This document shows positions 26,307 to 35,211 of a stretch of 48,385 bases of DNA, one piece after another. The translations under genes were made by a program, and so were the position numbers. Each line of letters opens with the position of its first letter. Within the stretch, counting starts at the first letter, position 1. Source of the stretch: Zoogloea oleivorans (GTDB lineage Bacteria > Pseudomonadota > Gammaproteobacteria > Burkholderiales > Rhodocyclaceae); assembly GCA_030157785.1 (NCBI GenBank), contig JAOAUC010000042.1, positions 1 to 48,385 of the forward strand. The letters run 5' to 3'. The notes beneath the pieces are model-generated. The model made no database searches, was not told the DNA's origin, and saw only the letters and a list, made by a program, of their open reading frames with translations.

Positions 26307-26792
26307 TTAAAGCTTTCGGATCTTCTCCAGCAGCGCTGTGGTGGAGCGGAGATGTTCAAACGGGATCGAATGCACGCTGCCGCCGCGGGCGAGGGTTTCC
26401 GGTGCGCCGACGATGCGGTCGGGAGCCCAGTCGCCGCCCTTCACCAGCACGTCGGGTTCGCATTCGAGGATGCGGGCGATGGGGGTGTCCTCGTCGAACC
26501 AGGTGACCAGATCAACGCAGCCGAGGGCGGCCATCACGGCGAGGCGATCATTCAGGGTGTTGATCGGGCGGTCGTCGCCCTTGCCCTGGCGGCGCACCGA
26601 GTCGTCGCTGTTGAGGGCCACGACCATCGCTGCACCGAGGGCCCGGGCCTGGCCCAGGTAGGTGACGTGGCCGCGATGCAGAATGTCGAAGCAGCCGTTG
26701 GTAAAGACCAGCGGGCGGGGCAGGCTGGTAATGCGCTGGCGCAGTTCGTCGGGGGGGCAGATCTTGGTTTCGAAGGCAGGGGCGGGGTACAT
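26307..26792 (-). CDS. hldC: D-glycero-beta-D-manno-heptose 1-phosphate adenylyltransferase
   Basis: A 161-residue nucleotidyltransferase equal to the C-terminal domain of HldE (also called RfaE2). It makes ADP-heptose for the inner core of lipopolysaccharide. The family motif is VFTNGCFDILHRGHVTYL (29-46) with the HxGH at 39-42; later come NSDDSVRRQGKGDDRP and the C-terminal PFEHLRSTTALLEKI. The kinase domain is absent, so a separate HldA-type kinase is expected elsewhere on the chromosome. It has its own small gap from the clsB gene upstream on the same strand. Confidence 0.95.
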   Translation of the reverse strand: MYPAPAFETKICPPDELRQRITSLPRPLVFTNGCFDILHRGHVTYLGQARALGAAMVVALNSDDSVRRQGKGDDRPINTLNDRLAVMAALGCVDLVTWFDEDTPIARILECEPDVLVKGGDWAPDRIVGAPETLARGGSVHSIPFEHLRSTTALLEKIRKL

Positions 26793-26825
26793 GGGGGTTG
26801 GTGTGGAATGCGCAGAGCCGGGATT

Positions 26826-27986
26826 TTAGTGGTGGTTGCCGTAACCGGCGATACCGATCATCAGGCGCACCAGGCCGTAGGCGGCCCAGTTGATGAGGCG
26901 CTGCAGGCGCGGGGCGCGCTGCCAGGTGTCGGCGGAGATTTCGCGGCCGCCTTCGTCGATGGCCTGGACGAGGCGCTGCCGGAGCTCGCCGGCAAAGGCG
27001 GCATCGCGCACCACGACGTTGGCCTCGCGGGCGAGGAGCAGGCTGAAGGGGTCGATGTTGCTCGAGCCCACGGTGGCCCAGCGTTCGTCGATCACGGCCA
27101 CCTTGGCGTGCAGGTAGCTGCGGTGGTATTCGACGATGCGAATCCCGGCCATCAGCAACTGCCCGTAAAGCGCCCGCATGGCGCGGTGCTGGAGCGGGTG
27201 GTCGGCTAGTCCCTGGACGAGGAGGATGACGCGCACACCGCGCCGGGCCGCGGCCAGAAGCGCCTGGCGGAAGTGGCGGCCGGGCAGAAAGTAGGCATTG
27301 GCGAGGATGATTTCGCGCCGGGCGCCGGCAATGCCGAGCAGGTAGGCCTCTTCGATGTCGCGCCGGTGACGGATATTGTCGCGGATCAGGAAGGCGGCTT
27401 CCACGTGGCCGCAGGGCTCGGTGAGGGCGGGCGTGCCATTGCGCAGGCGCAGCCGCTGGCGGAAGGAGGCCCAGGCGACGAGTTCCCAGACGCGCCGGAC
27501 GTTGGCCTGGATCGGGGCGAGCAGCGGGCCTTCGATGCGCACTGCGTAATCGTGGCGCGGGGCTTCGAGCGCGGGGGCTTCGAAATCGCTGACGATGTTG
27601 ATGCCGCCGACGAAGGCGATTCGTCCGTCGATGACCGCCAGCTTGCGGTGCAGGCGGCGCAAACGGCGGCGGCGCAGGGACAGGTTGCCTACTTCGCGGC
27701 GGTAGATCAGCACATTGACACCGGTGGCGATCAATCCGTCCATCAGTTCGGCAACAAACGCTCGGCCACCGAAGCCGTCCACCAGCAGGCGCACCTTGAC
27801 GCCCCGGCAGGCTGCCCGGCTCAGGGCTGCCGAGATGCACCGGCCGGTTTCGTCGTTGTCGAAAATGTAGCTTTCGAGAAAGATCTCGGTGGTGGCGTCG
27901 TCAATGGCCGCCTGCAGGGCCGGGAAGAATTCGGTCCCGTTCTCCAGCAGGGTCAGGGCATTGCCGGGCAGCCAGGTGATGCTCAT
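26826..27986 (-). CDS. clsB: Cardiolipin synthase B-type phospholipase D family protein
   Basis: A 386-residue protein with two HKD motifs, the phosphatidyltransferase/phospholipase D signature: HRKLAVIDGRIAFVGG (His113, Lys115, Asp120) and HAKVAVIDERWATVGSSN (His293, Lys295, Asp300). It has no N-terminal membrane segments, which fits ClsB rather than ClsA. It would make cardiolipin or related lipids at the inner membrane. The gene follows the EEP-family gene by 15 bases, an arrangement (EEP phosphatase plus ClsB) that recurs in proteobacteria and implies linked function. Confidence 0.9.
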   Translation of the reverse strand: MSITWLPGNALTLLENGTEFFPALQAAIDDATTEIFLESYIFDNDETGRCISAALSRAACRGVKVRLLVDGFGGRAFVAELMDGLIATGVNVLIYRREVGNLSLRRRRLRRLHRKLAVIDGRIAFVGGINIVSDFEAPALEAPRHDYAVRIEGPLLAPIQANVRRVWELVAWASFRQRLRLRNGTPALTEPCGHVEAAFLIRDNIRHRRDIEEAYLLGIAGARREIILANAYFLPGRHFRQALLAAARRGVRVILLVQGLADHPLQHRAMRALYGQLLMAGIRIVEYHRSYLHAKVAVIDERWATVGSSNIDPFSLLLAREANVVVRDAAFAGELRQRLVQAIDEGGREISADTWQRAPRLQRLINWAAYGLVRLMIGIAGYGNHH

Positions 27987-28001
27987 GCGCGGGTGTCCGG
28001 C

Positions 28002-28751
28002 TCAGGAGGCGCGGAGCTGGGCGGTGAGGGGGGCATGGTCGGAAATCTGGCTCCACGGCGTGCCGAAATGCACCTCGGCCTTGTCGACGGTAAAGCCGCG
28101 CACGTAGATGCGGTCGAGGCGCAGCATCGGCAGGGTGCTCGGAAAGCTGCGCGCCGGACGGCCTCGGAAGGTGGTGAATACTTCGCTGACGCCGAGCTGT
28201 TCGGTGAGGCAGTCGTCGGCATGGTTGCGCCAGTCGTTGAAGTCGCCGGCGATGATCAGCGGGGCGCCGTCGGGGGCGAGTTCGTCCAGGCGCTGGACGA
28301 GCGCGGCCATCTGGCGGCGCCGGCTGCCGGCGGTGAGGCCCAGGTGCACGCAGACGCAATGCACCGGGCGGTCGACACCGGTGACCTTGATCTCGCAGTG
28401 CAGTAGCCCGCGGCTCTCGAAGCGGTGGTCGGAGATGTCCTGGTTGGCCTGGGACAGGATGGGATGGCGACTCAGGATGGCGTTGCCGTGGTGGCCGTGG
28501 TCGTAGATGGCGTTGCCGCCGTAGGCCGTTTGCTGCCACATGTCGCGGGCGAGGAATTCATGCTGCGGCTGGACGGGCCAGTCGGCGTGGCGCAGGGCGT
28601 GGCGCAGGTGCAGGCCCTGGACTTCCTGCAGAAAAACCACGTCGGCGCCCAAGAGGCGCAGGCGGTCGCGCAGGTCGTGAATCACCATGCGCCGGTTGAA
28701 CTGGGAAAAACCCTTGTGGATGTTGTAGGTGCAGATGCGCAAGGTGTTCAT
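28002..28751 (-). CDS. Endonuclease/exonuclease/phosphatase family protein
   Basis: A 249-residue EEP-superfamily hydrolase. Catalytic positions visible: Asn10 (CTYNIHKGF), Glu43 (FLQEVQGL), Asp and Asn in IAGDFNDWRN, and the C-terminal SDHAPL with the general-base histidine. No signal peptide or transmembrane segment is seen. The tight linkage to clsB suggests a lipid or phosphodiester role rather than DNA repair; the substrate cannot be told. Confidence 0.9.
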   Translation of the reverse strand: MNTLRICTYNIHKGFSQFNRRMVIHDLRDRLRLLGADVVFLQEVQGLHLRHALRHADWPVQPQHEFLARDMWQQTAYGGNAIYDHGHHGNAILSRHPILSQANQDISDHRFESRGLLHCEIKVTGVDRPVHCVCVHLGLTAGSRRRQMAALVQRLDELAPDGAPLIIAGDFNDWRNHADDCLTEQLGVSEVFTTFRGRPARSFPSTLPMLRLDRIYVRGFTVDKAEVHFGTPWSQISDHAPLTAQLRAS

Positions 28752-28817
28752 GGTTTTTCCCCTTTTGGGCCATTCTGCACGCTTGGTGCGGCTTTCGCAC
28801 GCGGCAGCTCCCCATGA

Positions 28818-28842
28818 AAGACGGCGCCCGAAGCGCCGTCTT
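28818..28842 (-). terminator. Hairpin between nadA and EEP gene
   Basis: AAGACGGCGC (28818-28827) and GCGCCGTCTT (28833-28842) make a perfect 10-bp stem with a 5-base loop. On the minus strand it ends in CTTTC, a weak T-run. It lies about 115 bases after the nadA stop and 67 bases before the EEP gene start, so it probably ends nadA transcripts. Confidence 0.6.
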
Positions 28843-28916
28843 GAGTTTACTTCTTCGCGTGTGCCTTCTTTCGTGTGGCTGATCCAGCAAGGTGGCGGTT
28901 CTTGCCGCCAGGCCCG

Positions 28917-28943
28917 CCGCCCGGGTTTCGGGCGGGGCGTTTT
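28917..28943 (+). terminator. GC-rich hairpin just after nadA
   Basis: CCGCCCG (28917-28923) and CGGGCGG (28929-28935) form a 7-bp stem with a 5-base loop, followed on the plus strand by GGCGTTTT. It stands about 18 bases after the nadA stop on the opposite strand. The T-run is on the plus strand, where no upstream gene is known; it may act on both strands. Confidence 0.4.
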
Positions 28944-28953
28944 CAGGCGGTTT

Positions 28954-30054
28954 TCAGGACACCGCGAGCATGCGCTGCAGGGCGATCCTGGCCAGTGTCG
29001 CTTCGTGCTCGGGAACGGTGATGCGGTTGACCACCTTGCCGTCGGCCAGGTTTTCGAGTGTCCAGGCCAGGTGCTGGGGGTCGATGCGCTGCATCGTCGA
29101 GCACATGCAGACGGTGGGGGCCATGAACTGGACGATCTTGCCCTCTGACTTCACCTCTTCGGCCAGGCGGTTCACCAGGTTGAGCTCGGTGCCGACCAGC
29201 CAGCGGGTGCCGGGGGCGGAATCCTTGATGACCTTGATGATGTACTCGGTGGAGCCGACGAAATCCGATTGGCGGCACACTTCAAGGGCGCTTTCCGGGT
29301 GCGACACGACGAGGCCGTCCGGGTACTGGTTGCGGAACTTGATGATGTGCGCCGGCTGGAACATCTGGTGCACCGAACAGTGGCCCTTCCACAGGATGAC
29401 CTTGGCCTTTTTGATCTGCTCGACACTGAGGCCGCCGTATTCGAGGTCCGGGTCCCACACCACCATCTCGTCCAGCGGAATGCCCTTTTTGAAGCCGGTC
29501 CAGCGGCCCAGGTGCTGGTCGGGGAAGAACAGCACCTTCTCGCGCCGGGCGAAGGCCCAGTCGAGGATGGTCGGGGCGTTGGTGGAGGTGCACACGATGC
29601 CGCCGTGCTCGCCGCAGAAGGCTTTGAGATCGGCCGCGGAGTTGATGTAGGTGACCGGAGTGATCAGCGCATCCGGCGTTTCGAGCACTTCGGTGAGTTC
29701 GCGCCAGCAGCGTTCGACCTTTGCCAGGTTGGCCATGTCGGCCATCGAGCAGCCGGCGGCCAGATCGGGGAGGATGGCCTGCTGGTGCGGCTTGGACATG
29801 ATGTCCGCCACTTCGGCCATGAAGTGCACGCCGCAAAAGACGATGAACTCGGCATCGGTTTCGGCGGCAAGGCGCGACAGCTTGAGGGAGTCACCGGTCA
29901 GGTCGGCGTACTGGTAGACGTCGGCGCGCTGGTAGTGGTGACACAGCAGAACGGCCCGGTCGCCGAGGCGGGCGCGGGCGGCACGGATGCGCTCGTGGAC
30001 GTCGGCGTCGGAGAGGGTGTTGAAACGGTCGAAACTGATGGGGGCAGCTTGCAT
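28954..30054 (-). CDS. nadA: Quinolinate synthase A
   Basis: A 366-residue iron-sulfur enzyme that condenses iminoaspartate and dihydroxyacetone phosphate to quinolinate in NAD synthesis. Family landmarks: LLCHHYQRADVYQYAD near residue 37, FCGVHFMAEVADIM, LAAGCSMADMAN (Cys102, a likely cluster ligand), VTYINSAADLKAF and, near the end, MAPTVCMCSTM. Length is normal. It is followed on the same strand (downstream) by a terminator-like hairpin; the upstream rhodanese gene is 21 bases away, so the two may be cotranscribed. Confidence 0.96.
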   Translation of the reverse strand: MQAAPISFDRFNTLSDADVHERIRAARARLGDRAVLLCHHYQRADVYQYADLTGDSLKLSRLAAETDAEFIVFCGVHFMAEVADIMSKPHQQAILPDLAAGCSMADMANLAKVERCWRELTEVLETPDALITPVTYINSAADLKAFCGEHGGIVCTSTNAPTILDWAFARREKVLFFPDQHLGRWTGFKKGIPLDEMVVWDPDLEYGGLSVEQIKKAKVILWKGHCSVHQMFQPAHIIKFRNQYPDGLVVSHPESALEVCRQSDFVGSTEYIIKVIKDSAPGTRWLVGTELNLVNRLAEEVKSEGKIVQFMAPTVCMCSTMQRIDPQHLAWTLENLADGKVVNRITVPEHEATLARIALQRMLAVS

Positions 30055-30075
30055 CTCTGGGGGGTGTCCTGTGGT

Positions 30076-30528
30076 TCAGCCCTGGATCCACGGAAGTCCG
30101 GCTTGGCGCCAGCCTCCGACCTTGTTGCGGTGCCCGTTGGCGTCCTTGTCGCCTTCGAAGCCTTCCAGGATGTTGTAGGCGTTGGTGAAGCCCGAGCCTG
30201 CCGCGAGGGTGGCGCCGGCATTGGAGCGGGCGCCGCTGCGGCACAGGAACATCACCAGCGCTTCCGGATCGACCTGGCGCTTGAATTGGGCCAGGAAATG
30301 CGGATTCGGTTCATTCCCGGGGTAAAGCATCCACTCGATTTCGATCGCGCCGGGGACGCGGCCGACCCAGTCCCATTCGGCACGGGTACGCACATCCACC
30401 AGCTTGGAGCCGGGGGCGAGCTGCAATACGTCCCACGCTTCCCGCGGTGTCAGGGCTCCGGCGTAAGGCAGGTTCATGCTCCGGGCGCGCTCTTGTGCAA
30501 GGGCGAGGGTTTCGCTTAATTTTCCCAT
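30076..30528 (-). CDS. Rhodanese-like domain protein
   Basis: A 150-residue single-domain rhodanese. I choose ATG 30528 (MGKLSETLALA); an ATG 9 bases earlier is also possible. The domain runs from LTPREAWDVLQ through SKLVDVRTRAEWDWVG to the active-site loop FLCRSGARSNAG, whose cysteine takes up persulfide sulfur. This architecture is common near nadA in betaproteobacteria. The frame is open far upstream (to 31614), but that part is antisense to the CDF transporter gene and is not a real extension. Confidence 0.9.
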   Translation of the reverse strand: MGKLSETLALAQERARSMNLPYAGALTPREAWDVLQLAPGSKLVDVRTRAEWDWVGRVPGAIEIEWMLYPGNEPNPHFLAQFKRQVDPEALVMFLCRSGARSNAGATLAAGSGFTNAYNILEGFEGDKDANGHRNKVGGWRQAGLPWIQG

Positions 30529-30591
30529 GGCGTACATCCGGCTAGAATGGCGGGTCTGCGAGTATACCTCCGGCCCCCGGGGCTGCAAGTC

Positions 30592-31770
30592 ATGTCTTTT
30601 GAAGCACCCCCCAACACAGCCATGGGCGATACCCTCGATGCCGACCGCGCCCTCAAGGCTCAGCAGGCAACCTGGGTCAGCATCGTGGTCAATGTTGTTC
30701 TGACCGTTCTGCAGATTGCCGTCGGGCTGTTTTCCCACGCCCAGAGCCTGGTGGCGGATGGCATGCATACCCTGTCCGACCTGCTCGGCGACTTCATGGT
30801 GATGTTTGCCAGCCGTCACGGGGCGAACCCGGCGGACGAGCGTCACCCCTACGGTCACGGCCGCTACGAGACGGCGGCCTCGCTGGTGCTCGGGCTGGTG
30901 CTGGCCGGCGTGGGGGTCGGCTTTTTGCTTACGGCGGCGGTGCGCCTGCAGAGTCTCGATACGCTGCCCGAGCTGCACCCTGCGGCCTTGTGGATGGCGT
31001 TGCTGACCCTGGCCGGCAAGGAGGGGTTGTTCCGCTACATGCTGGCCGTGGCCCAGCGTCTGCGCTCGCCGATGCTGGTTGCCAACGCCTGGCACGCCCG
31101 CGCCGACGCCGCGTCGTCGCTGGTGGTGGCGGTGGGGATCGGCGGCAGCCTGCTTGGCTATCGCTTCCTCGAGCCTCTTGGTGCAGCGCTGGTCGGCTTC
31201 ATGATTCTGCGCATGGGGGCCATGCTCGGCTACGAGGCCCTGCGCGAACTCATCGATACCGGTGTCGATCCGGACGAGGTGGCGAAAATCCGCGAAACAG
31301 TGACCGGCACCGCCGGCGTACTCGACGTGCACGACCTGCGTACCCGTCGCATGGCGCATCGGGTGCTGGTGGATGCCCATGTGCTGGTCGATGCGCGGAT
31401 CAGCGTGTCGGAGGGGCATCGCATCGCCGAGCTGGCCCGGCACCGGGTGCGCACGGGCCATCAGGATGTGCTCGACGTGCTGGTGCACGTGGATACCGAG
31501 GAGGATGAGGCGACGGCTGCTGGTCGCTCGCTGCCCGGGCGCGAGGCCCTGGTTGCCGAGCTCGGCGACATCCTGGGTGAGCACGTGCCCCAGGCGGCGC
31601 CGGCGGTGTTTCATTATGTCGGCAGCCGGGTCGAGGCCGAAGTGTATCTGCCCTTCGACTGGTGTGCCGACGCCGGGCGACTGGAAAGCCTGCAGCAGCG
31701 GGTCAGGGAGCGTGTCAGCGCGTCAGCGCACTGGGAACGGATAGCACTACTATGTCGAATTGCACCATAA
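30592..31770 (+). CDS. Cation diffusion facilitator transporter
   Basis: A 392-residue CDF family protein that exports divalent metal ions in exchange for protons. I start it at ATG 30592 (MSFEAPPN). The metal-site motif in the second helix is SLVADGMHTLSDLLGD (Asp56, Asp63), and the matching site in the fifth helix is NAWHARADAASS. HPYGHGRYET, the loop before the third helix, is also typical. A cytoplasmic C-terminal domain starts around residue 220 (VDPDEVAKIRETV). The C-terminus is longer than in most members. It is divergent from the rhodanese gene. Its stop codon lies within the first NtrC-like site of the glnA control region. Confidence 0.93.
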   Translation: MSFEAPPNTAMGDTLDADRALKAQQATWVSIVVNVVLTVLQIAVGLFSHAQSLVADGMHTLSDLLGDFMVMFASRHGANPADERHPYGHGRYETAASLVLGLVLAGVGVGFLLTAAVRLQSLDTLPELHPAALWMALLTLAGKEGLFRYMLAVAQRLRSPMLVANAWHARADAASSLVVAVGIGGSLLGYRFLEPLGAALVGFMILRMGAMLGYEALRELIDTGVDPDEVAKIRETVTGTAGVLDVHDLRTRRMAHRVLVDAHVLVDARISVSEGHRIAELARHRVRTGHQDVLDVLVHVDTEEDEATAAGRSLPGREALVAELGDILGEHVPQAAPAVFHYVGSRVEAEVYLPFDWCADAGRLESLQQRVRERVSASAHWERIALLCRIAP

Positions 31771-31807
31771 CGGTGCTCTGTGTTGGTGTTGGCACTGTTA
31801 TGGTGCA
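31761..31807 (+). promoter_or_regulatory. Pair of NtrC-binding sites upstream of glnA
   Basis: Two sites match the NtrC consensus TGCACC-N5-GGTGCA: 31761-31777 (TGCACCATAACGGTGCT) and 31791-31807 (read on the other strand TGCACCATAACAGTGCC). The outer parts form a perfect 14-base inverted repeat (31758-31771 and 31797-31810). The site centres are 30 bases apart, near three helical turns. With the predicted start site at about 31897 they centre near -128 and -98, like the enhancer of enteric glnAp2. The first site includes the stop codon of the transporter gene. Confidence 0.85.
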
Positions 31808-31870
31808 ATTAATTTTCAAGGTCGCCGGGCATTAGCCTTGTGGCACAATGAGGTGTTTTCTTTTGCGTGC

Positions 31871-31885
31871 TGGCATGTTTGCTGC
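31871..31885 (+). promoter_or_regulatory. Sigma-54 promoter of glnA
   Basis: TGGCATG-TTTG-CTGC matches the sigma-54 consensus TGGCACG-N4-TTGC with GG at 31872-31873 and GC at 31884-31885 exactly 10 bases apart. Transcription would start near 31897, 69 bases before the glnA ATG, with the NtrC sites about 100-130 bases upstream. Confidence 0.8.
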
Positions 31886-31965
31886 TTGCTTGCATCGCTG
31901 ACTGAATGTTGTAACCCTTTATTTATCCACTGCGCAGCAGCGTCAACCCGTTAGGAGTGAGTTAT

Positions 31966-33375
31966 ATGACCCCGCAAGACGTCATGAAGATCGTCCAGGA
32001 AAACGAAGTCAAGTTCGTTGACTTCCGTTTTACCGACACCAAGGGCAAGGAACACCACGTTGGCGTGCCGGTTAGCGCTTTCGATGACGACAAGTTCGAA
32101 AGCGGTCACGCCTTTGACGGTTCCTCGATTGCCGGCTGGAAGGGTATTCAGGCTTCCGACATGCTGCTGATGCCGGATCCCAACACCGCCTACATCGACC
32201 CGTTCTTCGACGAAACCACGCTGGTCCTGAGCTGTGACGTGATCGACCCGGCCGATGGCAAGGGTTACGACCGCGATCCGCGCTCCATCGCCAACCGCGC
32301 CGAGGCTTACCTGAAGTCCTCCGGCATCGGCGATACCGCCTACTTTGGCCCGGAACCCGAGTTCTTCATCTTCGACTCCGTCGAGTGGAAGATCGGCATG
32401 TCCGGCGCTTACCACAAGATCTTCTCCGAAGAAGGTGCCTGGTCGTCCGACCAGAAGTTCGAAGGCGGCAACACCGGTTACCGTCCCGCGGTGAAGGGTG
32501 GTTACTTCCCCGTTCCCCCGGTCGACTCCTTCAACGACATGCGTGCCGCCATGTGTCTGGCCCTCGAAGCCTGCGGCGTGCCGGTTGAAGTGCACCACCA
32601 CGAAGTGGCGACTGCCGGTCAGAACGAAATCGGCACCAAGTTCGACACTCTGGTGCGTCGTGCCGACCAGACCCAGATCCTGAAGTACATCGTCCAGAAC
32701 GTTGCCCACCAGTACGGCAAGACTGCGACCTTCATGCCGAAGCCCATCGTTGGCGACAACGGTTCCGGCATGCACGTGCACCAGTCCATCTGGAAAGACG
32801 GCAAGAACCTGTTCGCTGGCAACGGCTACGCCGGCCTGTCTGAAACCGCCCTGTTCTACATCGGCGGCATCATCAAGCACGCCAAGGCCCTGAACGCCAT
32901 CACCAACCCGCTGACCAACTCCTACAAGCGTCTCGTGCCCCACTACGAAGCGCCTGTGAAGCTGGCTTACTCCGCGAAGAACCGTTCCGCTTCCATCCGG
33001 ATCCCCTTCGTGAACAGCGAGAAGGCTCGCCGTATCGAAACCCGCTTCCCGGATCCCGGTGCCAACCCCTACCTGTGCTTTGCCGCACTGATGATGGCTG
33101 GCCTCGACGGCATCCAGAACAAGATCCATCCGGGCGATCCGGCTGACAAGAACCTCTACGACCTGCCGCCGGAAGAGGATGCACTGATCCCGACCGTGTG
33201 TTCCAGCCTCGAAGAAGCCCTGGCTGCCCTCGACAAGGACCGCGAGTTCCTGACCCGTGGCGGTGTGTTCAGCAGCGATTTCATCGACTCCTTCATTGCC
33301 CTCAAGCAAGAAGAAGTGAACCGTCTGCGCATCGAAGTGCACCCGGTCGAGTTCGAGATGTACTACGCCATCTGA
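31966..33375 (+). CDS. glnA: Glutamine synthetase, type I
   Basis: A 469-residue type I glutamine synthetase, making glutamine from glutamate, ammonia and ATP. I start it at ATG 31966, 8 bases after TAGGAG; a GTG at 31957 is in frame. Landmarks: [16 protein letters not shown] near residue 15, [37 protein letters not shown], and NLYDLPPEE near residue 396, which holds the adenylylation tyrosine of the beta subtype. It is the expected NtrC/sigma-54 target, and ntrB and ntrC lie downstream. Codon usage is strongly biased, as for a highly expressed gene. A strong terminator follows. Confidence 0.98.
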   Translation: MTPQDVMKIVQENEVKFVDFRFTDTKGKEHHVGVPVSAFDDDKFESGHAFDGSSIAGWKGIQASDMLLMPDPNTAYIDPFFDETTLVLSCDVIDPADGKGYDRDPRSIANRAEAYLKSSGIGDTAYFGPEPEFFIFDSVEWKIGMSGAYHKIFSEEGAWSSDQKFEGGNTGYRPAVKGGYFPVPPVDSFNDMRAAMCLALEACGVPVEVHHHEVATAGQNEIGTKFDTLVRRADQTQILKYIVQNVAHQYGKTATFMPKPIVGDNGSGMHVHQSIWKDGKNLFAGNGYAGLSETALFYIGGIIKHAKALNAITNPLTNSYKRLVPHYEAPVKLAYSAKNRSASIRIPFVNSEKARRIETRFPDPGANPYLCFAALMMAGLDGIQNKIHPGDPADKNLYDLPPEEDALIPTVCSSLEEALAALDKDREFLTRGGVFSSDFIDSFIALKQEEVNRLRIEVHPVEFEMYYAI

Positions 33376-33423
33376 TCTTTCGATCAGAACCGGTCAGCCT
33401 GCTGGCCGGTTCGTGCGTTACGC

Positions 33424-33455
33424 AAGGACGGGCTCAGGCCCGTCCTTTTGTTTTT
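33424..33455 (+). terminator. Intrinsic terminator of glnA
   Basis: AAGGACGGGC (33424-33433) and GCCCGTCCTT (33438-33447) form a perfect 10-bp stem with a TCAG loop, followed by TTGTTTTT. It lies about 50 bases after the glnA stop. A second, imperfect stem (AACCGGTCAGC with GCTGGCCGGTT) precedes it. Confidence 0.9.
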
Positions 33456-33535
33456 CCGGCGGGCGTTTGTGTTTGCCCGATCCCGCCCCTCGCCCTAAAC
33501 TAAGCCCTGCCTTTGGTTGATGACCCGTGCCGACA

Positions 33536-34027
33536 ATGACCCTACGAATTTCCCTGTTGCTGGCTGCGTTGCTGTGCTCACCGCTGGTTCGGGCGGACAT
33601 TTTCAAGTGCGTCGACGAAGCCGGTCACGTGACTTACACCAACAACAAGCCTTCCGGCAAAGGCTGTAACACCCTGGCCCGTGATCAGGCCGTGTCGTCG
33701 GTGCCCGGGGGCGGTCGCCCGGCGGCGGCGACGTCGACGCCCTCAAGTGGTGCATCGTCGGGCAGTGCCGGCTTTCCGCGGGTGGACTCGGGCACCCAGA
33801 AGGCGCGCGACACCGATCGCCGCCGCATTCTCGAGGAGGAGCTGGCTGCCGAACAGCGCTCCCTCGAGGGCGCCCAGAAGCAGTTCTCCGAACAGGAGGC
33901 TGTACGCTATGGCGACGAGCGCAATTACCAGAAGGTCCTTGATCGCCTTCAGCCTTTCAAGGACAAGGTCCAGCTCCATGAGCGCAATATCGAGGCCTTG
34001 AAGCGCGAAATCGGCAATCTGCGCTAG
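33536..34027 (+). CDS. DUF4124 periplasmic protein
   Basis: A 163-residue protein from ATG 33536 (a GTG at 33527 is an alternative). The N-terminus MTLRISLLLAALLCSPLVRA is a signal peptide with a cleavage site after ARADI-like context (LVRA|D). The DUF4124 domain follows at once (DIFKCVDEAGHVTYTNN). A Ser/Ala/Gly-rich linker leads to a charged C-terminal coiled coil (residues about 100-160). The function is unknown; this family is common between glnA and ntrB in betaproteobacteria. It has no strong ribosome site. Confidence 0.88.
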   Translation: MTLRISLLLAALLCSPLVRADIFKCVDEAGHVTYTNNKPSGKGCNTLARDQAVSSVPGGGRPAAATSTPSSGASSGSAGFPRVDSGTQKARDTDRRRILEEELAAEQRSLEGAQKQFSEQEAVRYGDERNYQKVLDRLQPFKDKVQLHERNIEALKREIGNLR

Positions 34028-34122
34028 TCCGCAAACCGTGTAGTGCCAGTGCTGATGGCGGGGCGCCGTTTGTTCGGGCGCCCCGTCTTTACTTGGTCTG
34101 CTTCTTGCATGGAGTTCTTTGT

Positions 34123-35196
34123 ATGCAAAACGACCAGTCTGAAATCACTCCCTCCGCCTTCTCCGGCCTTGAACTGCTGTCTTCGGCGGTGGTTCTGGTG
34201 GACGACGAACTGATCGTTCGCTATCTCAACCCCGGCGCAGAAAACCTGTTTGCGGTCAGTTGCCGGAAGATCGTCGGTTATTCGCTTCGTCGCCTGCTTG
34301 GCGAGCCGGCCGGGCTGGGCAGTGCCCTCAATAATGTCCTGCGCGACAACTGGAGCTATACCGGGCACAACCTCACGGTGGTGCGCCCCGGCATGGAGGC
34401 GCTGCACCTGGATTGCACGGTTACACCGGTGGAGTGCGTCGATGCGCGCCTGCTTCTGGAGTTCCGTCCGATGGACGCGCACCTGAAAGTGGCACGCGAG
34501 GAGCAGCTCGCGCACCAACAACAGGCGAACCGGGAGTTGATCCGCAATCTGGCTCACGAAATCAAGAATCCCCTCGGTGGCATCCGGGGCTCCGCCCAGT
34601 TGCTGGAGCGGGAGCTGGACGACCCGCAACTGCGCGAATACACCCAGGTCATCATTGCCGAGGCGGATCGCCTGCAGGACCTGATGAACCGGCTGCTGAC
34701 GTCCCACCGCATGATGCAGCCGTCCCAGCTCAATCCCCACGATGTGCTGGAGCGGGTGCGCCGGCTGATTCTGGCCGAGTTTCCTTCGGTGGAAGTACGC
34801 CGCGACTACGACACCAGTCTGCCCTACATCACGGGTGACCGGGAGCAGCTCATTCAGGCCATTCTCAACATTGCCCGCAATGCGGCACAGGCCATGCATG
34901 GCGATGGCGAGATCGTGCTGCGCACCCGTGCCGCCCGCCAGGTCACGATGGCCAAGCGCCGCTTCAAGCTGGCATTGCAGTTGCAAGTGATCGACAACGG
35001 CCCCGGCGTGCCGGACGATATTCGCGACAAGATTTTCTACCCGCTGGTGTCCGGTCGCGAGAATGGCAGCGGCCTGGGTCTGTCGCTGGCGCAGAGCTTC
35101 ATCGAGCAGCATCAGGGCGCCATCGACGTGGAATCCCGGCCGGGGCGCACGTGCTTTACCGTTTTTCTTCCGATTACCCGGGACGTGGAGTCCTGA
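34123..35196 (+). CDS. ntrB: Nitrogen regulation sensor histidine kinase NtrB
   Basis: A 357-residue cytoplasmic kinase/phosphatase for NtrC, controlled by PII proteins. I start it at ATG 34123, with GGAG 8 bases upstream. Residues 15-115 are a PAS domain (SAVVLVDDELIVRYLNPGAE). The H box is NLAHEIKNPLGGIRG with His145, the N box has Asn253 (NIARNAAQAM), then DNGPGVP (G1) and GSGLGLSLA (G2). There is no transmembrane segment. It lies directly upstream of ntrC, from which it is separated by 84 bases containing an NtrC-like site. Confidence 0.97.
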   Translation: MQNDQSEITPSAFSGLELLSSAVVLVDDELIVRYLNPGAENLFAVSCRKIVGYSLRRLLGEPAGLGSALNNVLRDNWSYTGHNLTVVRPGMEALHLDCTVTPVECVDARLLLEFRPMDAHLKVAREEQLAHQQQANRELIRNLAHEIKNPLGGIRGSAQLLERELDDPQLREYTQVIIAEADRLQDLMNRLLTSHRMMQPSQLNPHDVLERVRRLILAEFPSVEVRRDYDTSLPYITGDREQLIQAILNIARNAAQAMHGDGEIVLRTRAARQVTMAKRRFKLALQLQVIDNGPGVPDDIRDKIFYPLVSGRENGSGLGLSLAQSFIEQHQGAIDVESRPGRTCFTVFLPITRDVES

Positions 35197-35211
35197 TATG
35201 GCAACATGCCT

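Noticed and set aside
28843..28930. Lys-rich minus-strand frame ending KKAHAKK after nadA
   Set aside because: No start codon in frame before a stop; overlaps hairpin sequence.
30529..31614. Long N-terminal extension of the rhodanese frame
   Set aside because: The extension is antisense to the CDF transporter and has no domain; the rhodanese domain alone is complete.
31841..31855. Alternative sigma-54 promoter TGGCAC before glnA
   Set aside because: GG is followed at the right distance by TG, not GC; the element at 31871 fits better.
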